Origin: Triplophysa rosa
Taxonomy: Eukaryota > Chordata > Actinopteri > Cypriniformes > Nemacheilidae
Assembly (NCBI RefSeq): GCF_024868665.1
Contig: NC_079893.1
Location: forward strand, 9,782,407-9,846,406
DNA length: 64,000 nucleotides
Reading direction: 5' to 3'
Every line of letters begins with the position of its first letter. Position 1 is the first letter of the stretch. Under the pieces are notes generated by a model. It was given only the letters and a program-made list of their open reading frames with translations. It had not been told where the DNA came from and made no database searches. Positions 27,201 through 37,462 of this stretch are shown here, piece after piece. The position numbers were made by a program, and so were the translations under genes.

Positions 27201-30200
27201 TTGTGTTAATGCTTGTGCTACTGGTAGCTAAGCATTTTCTCCCCATTTCTCACTCTCTTAATAAACAGCAAGCCAGTTTTCTATGCCCAAGAACACTTAA
27301 GACAAATACATGGTCTGTTCTTCCTCAGTAACACACACACATACAGAGGAAGTCAAGAGGGTTGGAACAGTAACTAAACCAAAAATAAAAAGGAGTTAAT
27401 GCCCTTTCAGCTTGGCATGAACACACAAGAGCAGAAAGTCACAAACAAACTACTCTTGCCCCTAAGAGGAATAATGAAAGTGATCTGCTTCAATGTTCAG
27501 GACATCATTAGCACACTAAGCATTCAGATTTGGACTAACTCAACAACTTAATAAAGTTACTAAATAAACCGCACCTGACAGTCAAGTTGATGAACAACCC
27601 AGGTGAGTGACAGTGTAACGTTTTTTATCGTTAGCATAATCATTACAAAAATAGCTTGCGTTAGCATGTTGATATCCGCAGGCCCATTAAAGGCAGAATA
27701 GACGATTTGGTAAGATGCTAACTTTAGCCTGCTAGCACTGAAATCACGATCCCACCCTCCATGCAAATCGGCGTCCAAAGCCACGCCTCCTCCACAACAC
27801 GTTATTTTACAAAGTAAATAATGTTACTACAATAGTGAAAACCGCTACCATAAACAACAGCTTTAAAACGGGATTAGATGCAGCACAGGTCCCATTAGAC
27901 ATTGGATAACGATGTAATAGATAAAGGTCCACAAACAATATAAGCAACATAATCAAAACTAGGGCTGTGCATGATTAATCGCGATTACCAATACATACGG
28001 ATGCACCGAATGTTCGGCCACCGAAAATGTTCGGGCGAAAATAGCAAAAAACGCATGTTCGGCCGAATATGTGAAATGGCTGAATACATTATACAGAACA
28101 CGATTCGTGATAAGATCTAGCAGCAACCACCGCAGAAAGAGAGAGAAAGAGACACGCGAGCGCTTTATTACTGCCGCAAACATTTTGGCAGTGTGTGTGT
28201 GTGTGTGTGTGTGGAGCATTTTAAAGTGTCAGAGAAAGACACAGGTCAGAACTTGCCACACGGAAGTAAATTTCCGAATGAAAGCGTCTTTACCGGTTGG
28301 TAACTTTAGTTTAGACGGAAGCGGGCTGTCTGACAGTAGCCCCGCCGCTCACGACATCCTTTGACATCATACAGTGGTCGCGTGCACACAGTTCCCTGTA
28401 CTAAACAACTTGTCAAAGTATGTTCTGTGCATCCTGGCCACGAGTGCACCTTCTGAGAGAACAGTCAGCTTTTGCGGGAGGAGTTTGGAGGAGAGACGTG
28501 AACTGAAATGGTTGTCAGTCAGCATCAGTCAGAATTGCATGCATTGGATGTTTTTTTTCTTAAAATAATTTTGCAATGTAGCCTATATTAATCCAACAGT
28601 TTTCGTTTATTCGTATTTTTAGCTTATAGGCCTAATGTGGAATGACACTTTTTAATGAACTGTTTTGTTGTAGGGGTACAGAGTAACTTAATTTCTGTAA
28701 GAGAATGTAATTTCTTTTAGCAGTCAGTTATAGGCCTAATTAATATTAATATAGGCTATTCATGTTCATATAGGCTCAATTTTTTGTTTTAATTTACTTT
28801 GTTTTGCTTAATTTTATATTAAGTTGTATTGTATTTTATTGAAAAGCAAGACAAATTATAAAAAGCAAATTTTGACTATTCAGTTTGTGCAATAGTGAAA
28901 ACAATGGCTTAATAAATAGAAGAAATGCAAAAAAACATGTACAGTGTTCGGTATTATTCGGCCTTCGGCCAAGTGTTTCACATCATGTTCGGCTGTCACG
29001 ATAAACCGACGATAAATATCACGTGATTTATGCACAGCCTTTGAGTGAAGTACGGGTAAATGCTGCTGCATCTGAAAGCCAGAGGGCGCTCTCGTGTGGA
29101 AACTCCAAATACGCACTGTCGTGCGGAAACTCCAAATACGCACTGAACTCGGACAAAACAGAAGTGTTAATTATTGGACCGAAAACTGCTATAAGTAACA
29201 ACCAAGAATACTGCTTAACTATTGACGGATGTTCCATAAAATCCTCGTCGTCAGCAAAGAATCTTGCCGTTCTATTCGATAGTAGTCTGTCATTTGAGAG
29301 CCACGTCGCCAACACCTGTAAAATTGCGTTTTTCCATCTTAAGAATATATCTAAACTACGTCATATGCTGTCAATGTCAGATGCAGAGAAGTTAATTCAT
29401 GCATTCATGACATCAAGACTAGATTACTGTAATGCACTGTTAGGTGGTTGCCCTGCAGGCTTATTACAAAAACTCCAACTGGTCCAAAACGCGGCAGCTC
29501 GAGTTCTTACACGTACAAAAAAGTATGAACATATTAGCCCGGTTCTGTCAACCTTGCACTGGTTACCTATAAAGCATCGCGTTAACTTTAAAATCTTGCT
29601 TATTACCTATAAAGCCTTACATGGTTTAGCTCCTCAGTACTTGAATGAACTCCTTTTGTATTACAGTCCTTCACGTGCATTACGCTCTCAGGCGTCCTGT
29701 CAGTTGGTAATACCTAGAATTTCAAAATCAAGTGCAGGTGGTAGATCCTTTTCCTATCTAGCGCCTAAACTTTGGAATAGTCTTCCCTGCACTGTCCGGG
29801 AGGCAGACTAGGGCTGTGCCGATAAACGATATCATATCGAATCGCGATAGAATGTATTTCAAAAACGATGATAAGCTATTGGCATTTTGACTCGATATGG
29901 ATTAATCTTACAGTCTAACAGAACGCAGAAATAAACGCAACAACAGTCAGTCAGCGTGCAACTTTTATCATGCGCGTCAAGTACAAAGTCCATTTCATAC
30001 TGCACTTGGCAAAGAAAACTCGACATGAGGAGGAAAACATTACTGGAAGCGGAAACAAAGGTGAAACTAACCTGAGTTGTCATCACGCGGTTTATCAAGT
30101 GTCTTATTTTTTTTCGCAATCGCCGGTTAAACAAAACAAACTTGAGGCGCAATTGCAAGCGAGTTACTTCGAAACTCAAGCACAAACGTTTTTATATCCA

Positions 30201-33200
30201 TCGTTAACATATCTGCTAACATGAGCTGGTGCTTATGAAACAAACCAGCCTGCCCTGTCAGATTAGAGATGTAATGAAGTGAGTTTGTGTGCACATTAAA
30301 ATATTGAACCTTGTATGTAAGATGCTTGCATGATTAAAGAAATGTACTACAGTTTATGTGAGATGTCTTTTTGAAAGACTAAGGTTCACTGAATGCATTG
30401 AATGAATCCCACTACTCAGCAAGACATTATTGCAGCGTTATGTATGTGCGCAGGTGCTGAGCCAATAGCGTTCAATGTACACAGTAACGGAGCCCTTTCA
30501 TTGGTTGAATGTACTGAATGAACACTCCCTTTACTTAACGAGTCAATTGAGTCAAAATGAGACTGAATGAACTGGTACATGTTGTTTATGGCCTAATATC
30601 CTCTGTGTTGCAACAGTGCATTAATTTAATTGAATTTTAACTGGTTAAAGGTTAACTTTTGTTAATAAACTGTATTTAAAATAGATTATTTTAAATACAG
30701 TTTTTTAATTAAATATATATCGAAATAAATATCGTTATCGATCAATATAGAAAAAAACTATCGAGTTTACTTTTTTGCCATATCGCCCAGCCCTAAGGCA
30801 GACACACTCTGTCAGTTTAAATCTAGACTAAAGACGCATCTTTTTAATCTTGCATACACTACCTTCCATAATATAAATCTCTGAGGGTTTAGGCTGCATT
30901 AGTTAGATCAACCGGAACCAAAAACACAACTGATGTACTTGTTGCATCAAAGAGTCAGAACAGTACTCTACTCTCAGCCAGTCTTGTCTCATTGTTCCAA
31001 GGTTACCACAGCGAGCAGGATGCAGTTCATGGCCTGACCTGATGGTAGAGCGGAGAATGGGAAGGGGCGACCTGACAAGAGCTGAGATGATAGAGCTGGA
31101 TAAAGAAGGACGCGGTCACCTGACACGTCTTCATGGCTGACCTGATGGTAGAGCGGAGAATGGGAAGCGGCGACCTGACAAGAGCTGAGATGATAGAGCT
31201 GGATAAAGAAGGAGCGGTCACCTGACAGTCTTCATGGCCTGACCTGATGGTAGAGCGGAGAATGGGAAGTGGGGACCTGACAAGAGCTGAGATGATAGAG
31301 CTGGATAAAGAAGGACGCGGTCACCTGACACGTCTTCACCACAAAATTTCAAATGCTATTAGAGATTATTAATGATAATCTTAAACTATAATTTACCTTA
31401 TTAGTACGTTTATTTATTTTATTTAGCGTTGTTGTGCAAGCTCTCTGGAGCTTGTGCAGAGGCAGCAGCTTTTGCCAGAGGGGAACTGAAATCCCCTGGT
31501 TGGGCCTGGGTTCTCCTGAGTTTTTTTTTCTCGATTAGAGTTTTGGGTTCCTCGCCACCGTTTGCATACTGTTTTTTGCACTATTTGCCTGGCCGGGGGG
31601 CTGCTTTAGAATTTTAAAGATTTACTTAATTAATATTGCATATAGGAATTTATAGTCTGTTATATTTGACCTGTGCTTCTCTCTACTTTATCTTAAATGT
31701 GTGCTCTCACTGAGCGTGTGTGTGTGTGTGTGCATGCACGTACTTGTCTGTGTACGTGTGTGTGTGCGTACGCGTCTGTGTGTGTGTGTCTATGTCTATG
31801 TGTGTTAGTACGTGTGCATATTGTGTGTGTGGAGTGTTTTGTATGTGGGTAAGTCTGTCTTCTGTGTTTTCAACTTTTTCTTGTTTTTGCAGGTACAACT
31901 TTAATTGTTTTGCTTATAGTCAATATGTCTTATGTACAGCTGCTTTGTAACAATGAAAATTGTAAAAAGTGCTATATAAATAAAGTTGAGTTGAGTTGAG
32001 TGAGCACTGCAGAAGAAGACCATAACACGTTCTAGAATCTAGGAAATGCCTATGGACATCTTTTTATCACTGTTACTCAAGCCTCATCAGGTATTATCAT
32101 GATAATAAAGTATATTTATAATGATCGTGTTTGATGGGTGTTGCTTTTTCAAATGCACGTTATAAGCGACTCAAACTCGCACTGCTTTTAGATCGAGCAG
32201 CATTTCCTACTGATCCCAGAGCCGTGCATCACGGACAAGCTACGCATAAAAAAAAATATCGACACATTGTATATCACAGCCAGCTTGATTTCAATAGGAT
32301 TTTGTGGTATCGCGATAAATTATCGTGCAGCCCTAGCTCAACCTTTAACATCTCAATAAAATAGTTGGAAAGAGTAAGACAGACATAAAAGTGGGGGTTA
32401 GTGGAGTGCCACACAGTTCTGTCCTGGGACCAATTTGACTTTATCCAGACACACAACAGACTTATACACACACTGCTGGAAAACTTTTGGAAGGAGGTTG
32501 ACAGACAATCCAGGCAAATGTCAAAGATATCTTACTTTAACATTCTTTTAAATCATTCTGTGACATACAGTATTTCCCAAAAGTCCACCGCATACACCCA
32601 TACCCAAACTACTACCGCTATCTCAAAGTTCAGGGTTTCTGAGGTCACCAAATCACAGGAAGAGAGGGGAAATACCAGACTATGATCTCATCTCACCACC
32701 ACAACCACCACACAACAAAAATAGTCAGATGACAATAAAGCAAAATGCAATGAATATACAATTAACATGATTCTTAGGCAATGACAGCAGTGTCATTCAT
32801 CGAAAAAAAAATTGTACTTGTTTCCTGTATAATTCTAATATAGCTGATTATTATACATAGTTTGTATAGTTTAGTTTCACAATAATAAATAAAAATGATT
32901 GATTTTTTAAAATTTGAATTTATTCTGTTTTGTAGTGAAAACAAGATTTTTGTTTTTAACAAGAAAGTTAGTGTGTCTACTGTGTTTATTTCTCATATTA
33001 AACATTACAAAGCAAATCAACTTTACAACGATGGCTGTTTGGTTGTTCCTCTAATCAAACACACAAATATCAAGATATATATTTTATATGATAAATTGCT
33101 ATAATCATAAAGCTGATGTTTTTCAAGGTACTATATATTACCCAGCCATAGCACATATCGACAGCTGAGTATGAACACACTACACAAGTAGGCTAGTTTT

Positions 33201-36200
33201 CAAGTACAGTGGTCAAATTAAAACCTCATAAAGTGTAAATGCACACACACAGGTTGATTAACTGTTTAAGAAGGAGTCACATGAGGTGGAACTGGGGACA
33301 AAACATGTGACTATGACACACACCTAGAAATGAGCTGTCCCATTTGCTACTGTAAAGCACTTTGAAGCAGCACACACACTATAGCAAAACCTGACAGAAC
33401 TACCGACAACTACAAACAACACAACACATTTTACAAAATAAAATAACCACTACAAAAGTGAATAGACACAATTTGAAGGTGGGAGAAAATGCTTTTTCAT
33501 CATAAGCAAAACAATACCTTTATAATAACTGTCAACTTGTCAGTGATCGTTTTCACACATTTGACACACCATCAATCTTATTTCAATGCAGGTTGAAGGA
33601 TCACATTTTCTGAAAGAAAAAAGTGTACCACCTATCTGTTTTCTCTCTAACGTTACGTGTATCTTTCTCTAAATATAGTTTTAACATGTTTTAAGTATGT
33701 CGAACTTACTAAATATAACTTAGTCTAGTGCCTAATGCAAGGCTTGAATCATATGAAATCAATGAAGTCCCTTTCTTCATACAGCCACATGACTAACGGC
33801 TAAACTATAAAATGTCCCGCCAGCTACTGTTTTTAAATCTTGACTATAATAATTTCTAAAGTAATAAGTTTAGTCATAGAAAATCTTTTTTACAGCAACA
33901 GGCGAACTATTTGACTTGTTTTATTAATTTTATTAATATTATGACACATTGGCTAGTCTCAAAACCCAGCGAGCTCACTACGTAGATAGCATTTATGGGC
34001 ACCGACGGCGCATTACGACCATTCAAATAGATGTAACTAACGTTACAGAAGTGCTGTCCTAGTAGACAGCTCTGTAGATTCTTAACCACAGCCACAAAGA
34101 CTACTTTACAAAGAAAACGTTTGACATGTCTCTTTACATAAATAGCGTGCCATTCACTTTTCACGAACTGAATGAATACATTAATAAAGCTAAACAGGGA
34201 TCAATTATTTTAATGAGCTAACGTTACTCACCATCACTAACTTACTTAGTAGCTAACCAACTAGCATGCTAACATACACGTTCCAACTATATACACTCAA
34301 ACGCACGCTTCATAAAGATACTCACTGTTTCTTGCTCGCTTTTTACATCCCTCCGTAGCAAATTGAAGATCTGAAAGCGAGACTTCATCGCTTCTGCCAT
34401 CCAGATTTCCCGAATAAAGTGAAACTAACGTTAGTCCTGGAAGTTTGTGGTGTGTGTGCGCGGCCGTATGAACGGCGCTAAGCGGGATGTGACCGTGAAA
34501 CATTCACATGATGAGAGAATATCACATCACAACCACTGGGATACAAAAACGCTGTTTCCGCACTATTTCCAGACTTCCTGATGACTGGCTTGTGTAGTGT
34601 TTGAGGAGGAAATGTTAAATTGTAAGCTTGAATAAATCAGAAGTAATATTTTTATGATGCACACATAAGTAAATGGAGATTACACGTGTAGCTGCAACCA
34701 AAGCATGATTTATTTTAGAATTGAGCTTTAAGATTATTTTAAAATATTTCTATTTAAATTACTGTGATTGATATTGTTTCATGCAGGTGATGGCTCAAAC
34801 GCGCAAAGGACTTCAAGTTCAAGATTTGCGCACCACCTGGTGGCAGATGAGTTTACTGCACGCCACAATCACTGCACAATGGACAATTTTTAACACTTTA
34901 AAGCTCAAATGTATAATTAAAACAGGCTATAAAGTTTATAAATCATTTAAGAAAACATTTATGAGCTTTGAAACCCTGAAGACACTTTTTCTTTCCTGTG
35001 TCAACAAGAAATTGAAATATTCCTATAAATTATCCACAATTATGTATAATTCACTTGAATTTAACATTTTGGCCATAATTATATGCAAAAATATTATAGT
35101 TACCACTCTTATTGCTATAGCTACTAAAAATACGGGAGGTTTAATGTGACAATATTTTCACACCTGTCATCCTAATTTTACAGAGATTTTACGAACCACA
35201 TGAAAGGATTAAAAAGTATTTGTTGTATGCTATATATGATAAGCCGTTGTGCCGAAGCGCAGCTGTAGGGTCTTTCAAATAATAGATGGCATGAGAGGAA
35301 TTACGGTCTCATAAATTGGCTGGTGAAACGCAAACACAAAGGCGGGTAGAAAATATGCCTGATAATTTATGGGTTGGGTGAGAGAAGCAAACAGGAGGTT
35401 GTTTATTGATTTAAATAAAGAATAGGGGTGTGTAAAGGCGAGGGAACATCGCTAGGATCTAAATCTCAGTTATTAGGCACATATTCTCACACACAGATTA
35501 GTGCGTGTGTGAAGTGTGTGTTTCTAATAACACATGGGTGACTGGTGGTCCGAAAAAACTAAGACGTGAAGATTTGACAGTCAGATAAACGATGCTATGT
35601 GACCTTTTCTGTAGCCTCGTCCTCAGACCGCACGCCTGCGGGTCGCCCACTGTCCTTTGGCTAACCTGATGCATATTGCACATAAAACTACAGAAAAAAA
35701 TCTGATGGGCTGCTTTATGCAACTGATGCAAATAAGGGCTGAGTGGGTGGTTCCTAGCCCATTTACACTAATAAAAACATGAGGAAATCTTCAATCGACT
35801 TCTATTCATTTACTCTTCCAGCATCCTTTTATTCACAATCAACACCATTATCTTTTTCTCCATCTGTCTATTTGCCATGACAATAAATTGAAAGTCCACA
35901 GCCACACTGGCTCACTGACACAGGAAATGGTTACTATGACAACATAAATCTACATCCTGCCTACATGCAGGCTGATGAAGGAAACTTCACAATCTATAAA
36001 GTATCAGGTCCTTCTTCACCAACCAGTCCACTGTACTGTAAAAACCACCCATTGTTTACCACTACAGTTAAGGTAACCTGCTAAGTTTATTTCATCAAAC
36101 AATAAATATCATCAAACCAAAGTAGTTTCATCTCTTTTTTTTGAAGATCTATTCGTCTTGTATGAGCTCAACTACGTTTGTAACAGATAACTGAATAAAT

Positions 36201-37462
36201 CTGCATTACTGGCTGCGAAACTCTAAATATACAGTATCCACAGGTGTGACATGTGAACCTGTGTCATGTGTGAAGGCAATACCATTGTCTCTCCTAAACA
36301 TACTGCGCATACGTACACAACCAAACTGCTTTTTATAGTTTTTACGGCAGCGACACGTGTGCTAACCTTCCTTTTAAATAGAGAGGGGTGCAAAGCGTTG
36401 CCAACTCATTTTTCATTCACAGACAGTACATTTTGTAATGCACAAAAACCCACTGAACATCTAAGTAACTACAAAGCAACGTCCTGACAACCACCCACAA
36501 GAAATGAGCTTTGCATGGACAAAATCTAGCTGTTTCTTTTTCTTTGCTATTGTGCTGTTAAGGTATCTTGTTGAGCAAAACCACTACACACAGATGCACA
36601 CATGCACAAAAAGGGTGGGACGACATTTAAACCGCCATCTTTCACCCATCAAAAGAGATTCACTTCAAAGTGATACAAGCTGTGAGAATAATACACCTGA
36701 CCCAAAGTAAACCCCCACAGGCAACAATCTGAAACCTGTTTTCCTGTTATGTTTTGCATATTGTCATTTAAGACAACTTGCTCTAAATTAGCTATTTATG
36801 CCTTTTTGCAGACTTGTATAATTACAAAATAAATAACTCAGGACGCTTTTCCGTTCAAGTGTCAAGTCAAATGTCCTCTTACCTGGAGCTGGTCCTGACA
36901 GCGGAACACAAAGCAGGCTGCTGTCTTCTCCTTTCTGAGCAGACAGCCGAAATAGCTCGGCTCCTGGCTGTTGTGAATGAGTTTGGTGAACAGATGAGGT
37001 CGGTGATCAAACAGAACCGTATTTTGCAATGGGTCCCACGGCTTCCCCGGCCCTGCTGTGTCCAGAACGCAACGGACGGAGTTGGCTGAAATCTGCAGCA
37101 CCACAGGCTGATCTCCAACCTTGGAACATAAGACAACATACATAGTTATTTTATTAAATCACGTATAACATGTATTACAGTATACAAGAAGTAGAAAATA
37201 GACTGACCTCCGGAGAGTGGGCTCCTGTGAATTCAGGGCTTCTGTTCCTCTCCCTCTGCTGAGGCCTGCGTATCTCAGCCACCACCCATGGGAGCATGGC
37301 CATGGTGGTCTGTGGATGGATGGCCAATGAGCCAACCAGAGTTAACCTGTACTGAATCTCCACTTCTCCATCTCTCATATCCCCAGACCCGGGGAGGGTA
37401 CAGAGAGAATGACCTCTGACCGGGTCACTTCTGGGTTTGACTTCAAAACAAATGCCCTCCAT
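283..37462 (-). CDS. tbc1d1: TBC1 domain family member 1 (RabGAP), first 11 coding exons; 3' part outside window
   Basis: Rab GTPase-activating protein that restrains GLUT4 vesicle traffic until phosphorylated by Akt/AMPK. Coding exons in order: 37208-37462 (ATG at 37462), 36883-37119, 6902-7192, 6603-6797, 5567-5656, 2817-2921, 2322-2454, 1984-2075, 1379-1498, 1081-1200, 283-563. All junctions are GT-AG and phases agree throughout, giving 639 codons plus 2 nt. Recognisable family segments: [25 protein letters not shown] and [33 protein letters not shown] (first PTB region), [47 protein letters not shown] (second PTB region), [18 protein letters not shown] and [11 protein letters not shown]. 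The Thr in RRRAST is residue 598 and aligns with the human Akt site Thr596. The donor after 283 is phase 2. The TBC catalytic domain is not in the window. Intron 2 is about 30 kb and full of transposons. Confidence 0.95.
3706..3733. repeat. (AG)n microsatellite
   Basis: Run of GAGAGAGA inside tbc1d1 intron 5, in a CpG-containing stretch of unknown origin (3600-3960). Confidence 0.85.
4390..4824. mobile_element. TA-flanked MITE with long inverted ends
   Basis: Left end TGTGACCCTGGATCACAAAA with CCAGTCTTA; the right end is its near reverse complement (TAAGACTGGTTTTGTTGTCC AGGGTCACA). TA lies on both sides. 435 bp, in tbc1d1 intron 5. Confidence 0.8.
5131..5345. repeat. Imperfect ~38-bp tandem repeat
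   Basis: Four to five units with GGGCTGCACAAACACGAGTC and TTTATACA segments; the later units are more diverged (GGCTGCGCAAACACGCGTCT). Confidence 0.75.
7193..10971. other. tbc1d1 intron 2, left part: no gene
   Basis: AT-rich intron with degraded repeats. A palindrome-like piece with GGTGGCACTGGTGCTACC at 7280-7330 and a CGCACCGGTGCGACC segment at 8378-8395 look like ends of one decayed element. There is a TTAA-MITE scrap at about 8468-8580 and the GGAATCG element at 9456-9890. No coding exon was recognised. Confidence 0.6.
9456..9890. mobile_element. Degraded element with GGAATCGAT-rich ends
   Basis: Begins TAGGGTTGGGTATCGAAAAC and ends in TGGAATCGGAATCGAAAAAA. The ends share GGAATCG repeats in inverted arrangement, resembling fish hAT ends. 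The outer right terminus is lost. No coding capacity. Confidence 0.5.
11615..12240 (-). pseudogene. 5'-truncated Tc1/mariner transposon (C-terminal transposase half)
   Basis: The minus strand encodes the C-terminal half of a Tc1 transposase: catalytic [21 protein letters not shown] (34 residues between Asp and Glu, DD34E), [18 protein letters not shown] and stop near 11908. The element's 3' terminal repeat begins at 11615 (CAGGTGCTGGTCATATAATT) next to TA. The N-terminal half and the other terminal repeat are absent. Sequence beyond about 12240 is replaced by the DIRS element; the exact junction could not be placed. Confidence 0.85.
12363..15960 (+). mobile_element. Degenerate DIRS-type retrotransposon (RT, RNase H, tyrosine recombinase)
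   Basis: Order on the plus strand: reverse transcriptase (12425-13190; [29 protein letters not shown], catalytic YLDDWLV near 13020-13040), RNase H-like segment (13510-13860; [33 protein letters not shown]), and tyrosine recombinase (14365-15230; [34 protein letters not shown]). The RT motifs are spread over three frames, showing indels, including a small deletion just before SLAPRTF. A roughly 58-bp tandem duplication at about 14020-14120 shifts frame. At the C-terminus the His/Arg box reads RAPSTK and is followed by a stop and shift. The 3' end has a 53-54 bp inverted repeat. The 5' end is missing. Not functional as read. Confidence 0.88.
15604..15954. repeat. Inverted terminal repeat region of the DIRS element
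   Basis: Arm 15604-15657 (starts ACTCGGTTACTAACGTAAC) is nearly the reverse complement of arm 15902-15954. A direct copy of GCATCCTGCTACGCAGTACG also occurs at about 15564 and, with one change, about 15890. Such split repeats are characteristic of DIRS ends, which lack LTRs. Confidence 0.8.
16990..17269. mobile_element. TTAA-type MITE fragment (Angel-like)
   Basis: The right end reads CATTTTTGGGTGGAGTGTCCCT followed by TTAA at 17270-17273. The body has the typical TTTGACTACC, GTAGTCAATG and CAGGTTTGGAACAAC segments. The left end is not recognisable. Confidence 0.7.
18082..19483. mobile_element. hAT-type element with internal minisatellite, nested
   Basis: Ends TAGGGCTGCAACAACTAATC and ...ATCGTTAGTTGCAGCCCTA are inverted. 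Flanking duplications GTACTGAG and GTACCGAG (18074-18081, 19484-19491) match at 7 of 8 positions. No transposase is present; about half of the length is minisatellite. Confidence 0.8.
18195..18935. repeat. Minisatellite, GTGTCTCTCCGTGCAGCGCG-type unit
   Basis: About a dozen imperfect units of roughly 45-57 bp, each with GACGTGTCTCTCNGTG, GCGCGAGGTGCGCAG and TTTTAAAGTC. Units alternate between a GCAGCGCGAGG and a GCGGCACAAG variant. Long frames through it on both strands are repeat artefacts. Confidence 0.9.
20495..20770 (+). CDS. THAP-domain exon inside a TTAA-flanked element
   Basis: ATG 20495 opens 92 codons forming a complete THAP zinc-binding DNA-binding domain. Ligands are Cys6 and Cys9 (CVLC), then Cys48 and His51 (CARHF). 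Invariant Pro20 and Trp29 are present, and the closing box is AIPTLF (77-82; consensus AVPTIF). The exon ends at a good GTAAGT donor (20771), phase 0. Reading through the donor adds about 50 hydrophobic residues that look like intron. No partner exon was recognised downstream within the element. It could be the first exon of a Kolobok-encoded protein, or a host THAP-family copy carried along. The THAP fold itself is certain; expression is unknown. Confidence 0.75.
21241..21375 (+). repeat. Five tandem 27-bp units, each with a CCAAT box
   Basis: The unit GACCAATCACAGCAGACTAG plus ACCATTT is repeated five times; units 4 and 5 diverge. Every unit keeps GACCAATCA. There is no spacer diversity, so it is not an array of the CRISPR kind. 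Confidence 0.9.
21628..24278 (-). mobile_element. Full-length hAT (Ac-like) transposon with 8-bp target duplication
   Basis: Terminal inverted repeats TAGGGATGTAACGATTCAC and GTGAATCGTTACATCCCTA match over 19 nt. Perfect target duplications GTCGCAGC flank the element (21620-21627, 24279-24286). It contains a two-exon BED-finger transposase on the minus strand, broken by one stop. Length 2651 bp. It lies only 60 bp from the THAP element. Confidence 0.93.
21961..24093 (-). pseudogene. hAT transposase (ZBED-like), two exons, single nonsense mutation
   Basis: Exon 22633-24093 (ATG 24093, 487 codons) carries an N-terminal BED zinc finger (CKHC ... HVNRHH, about residues 47-71), the [14 protein letters not shown] and VVMDNARNM catalytic-core motifs and the RCFAHTLNL CxxH box. 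Donor GTATTG at 22632. Exon 2 starts at 22410 after TGTGCAG. It reads 79 codons to an in-frame TAG (22171-22173) within the CPL-WWK motif, i.e. codon 567. Beyond the stop the frame continues without further damage through the hAT dimerisation motif ([17 protein letters not shown]) to TAA at 21961. So 566 residues are translatable of about 635. The domain lost is needed for dimerisation in this family. Confidence 0.9.
25652..25918. mobile_element. Short hAT MITE
   Basis: Ends TAGGGCTGTCAACGTTAA and ...ATTGACAGCCCTC; flanks ATTTTTAC and ACTTTTAC (7 of 8). Non-coding, 267 bp. Confidence 0.75.
25989..27059. mobile_element. Non-autonomous hAT element with GGTACC-rich ends
   Basis: Ends TAGTGTTGTCAAAAGTACCG and ...CGGTACCGTGACAACACTA, flanked by perfect duplications GTTACAAC (25981-25988, 27060-27067). 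Repeated GGTACC motifs at both ends; no transposase recognised in 1071 bp. Confidence 0.85.
27961..29060. mobile_element. Composite of degraded hAT elements
   Basis: Starts with a hAT-like end (TAGGGCTGTGCATGATTAAT). It is followed by a second element whose end has repeated TTCGGCC motifs (GGATGCACCGAATGTTCGGC at about 28001, and again near 28955-28995). No clean target duplication pair was found. A matching hAT end (ATTATCGTGCAGCCCTA) lies at about 32320-32335, on the far side of the LINE insertion, so part of this may be one element split by the LINE. Confidence 0.55.
28371..28565 (+). pseudogene. Remnant of a hAT transposase dimerisation domain
   Basis: The frame reads [36 protein letters not shown], matching the conserved hAT C-terminal segment ([30 protein letters not shown]). 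The rest of the transposase is absent. No start codon belongs to it. Confidence 0.7.
29140..30885 (+). pseudogene. L2/CR1-type LINE reverse-transcriptase C-terminal fragment, interrupted
   Basis: The plus frame encodes the end of a LINE ORF2: [86 protein letters not shown]. It is cut at 29808 by a hAT MITE and resumes at 30804 in the same sense, reaching TGA at about 30885. The 5' part (endonuclease, catalytic RT) is missing, as is usual for 5'-truncated LINE copies. Confidence 0.88.
29809..30795. mobile_element. hAT MITE inserted in the LINE coding sequence
   Basis: Ends TAGGGCTGTGCCGATAAACG and ...TATCGCCCAGCCCTA; perfect 8-bp duplications AGGCAGAC at 29801-29808 and 30796-30803. 987 bp, no transposase. 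Confidence 0.92.
30886..32000 (+). mobile_element. 3' UTR and tail of the L2-type LINE
   Basis: Non-coding tail of the LINE, ending with CTGCTTTGTAACAATGAAAA, GTGCTATATAAATAAAGTTG and a (TTGAG)n run at about 31983-32000, as in fish L2 elements. It contains a three-copy minisatellite and a GT microsatellite (31716-31850). Confidence 0.8.
31028..31338 (+). repeat. Three tandem copies of a ~100-bp unit in the LINE 3' UTR
   Basis: Copies start at about 31028, 31132 and 31233 with CATGGCCTGACCTGATGGTA (copy 2 lacks one C) and end in GTCACCTGACACGTCTTCA. Near identity suggests recent expansion. Confidence 0.9.
32336..36882. other. tbc1d1 intron 2, right part: mostly featureless
   Basis: Apart from the candidate first exon at 34326-34400 and its CpG-rich flank, I see only AT-rich intronic sequence and no clear repeat boundaries or coding exons. 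Short open frames have no recognisable similarity. Confidence 0.6.
34326..34400 (-). CDS. Candidate alternative first coding exon inside tbc1d1 intron 2
   Basis: On the minus strand an ATG at 34400 opens 25 codons (starting [10 protein letters not shown], ending KSEQET) that run exactly into a GTGAGT donor at 34325. An in-frame TAG lies 30 nt upstream, so this is the first ATG of its frame. The exon ends in phase 0, and the next tbc1d1 exon (6902-7192, starting VPEII) begins in phase 0, so splicing would keep frame and replace the first 164 residues of the long form. The region just upstream (34440-34500) is locally GC- and CpG-rich (GCGCGGCCG, ACGGCGC), as expected of a promoter. The N-terminal peptide is not one I recognise. 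It could instead start an unrelated nested transcript, or be chance. Confidence 0.4.

Noticed and set aside
28071..28364. 97-codon plus frame in the hAT composite
   Set aside because: Contains a (GT)n run translated as CVCVCV and has no continuous similarity; only the later 28371-28565 segment matches a hAT domain.
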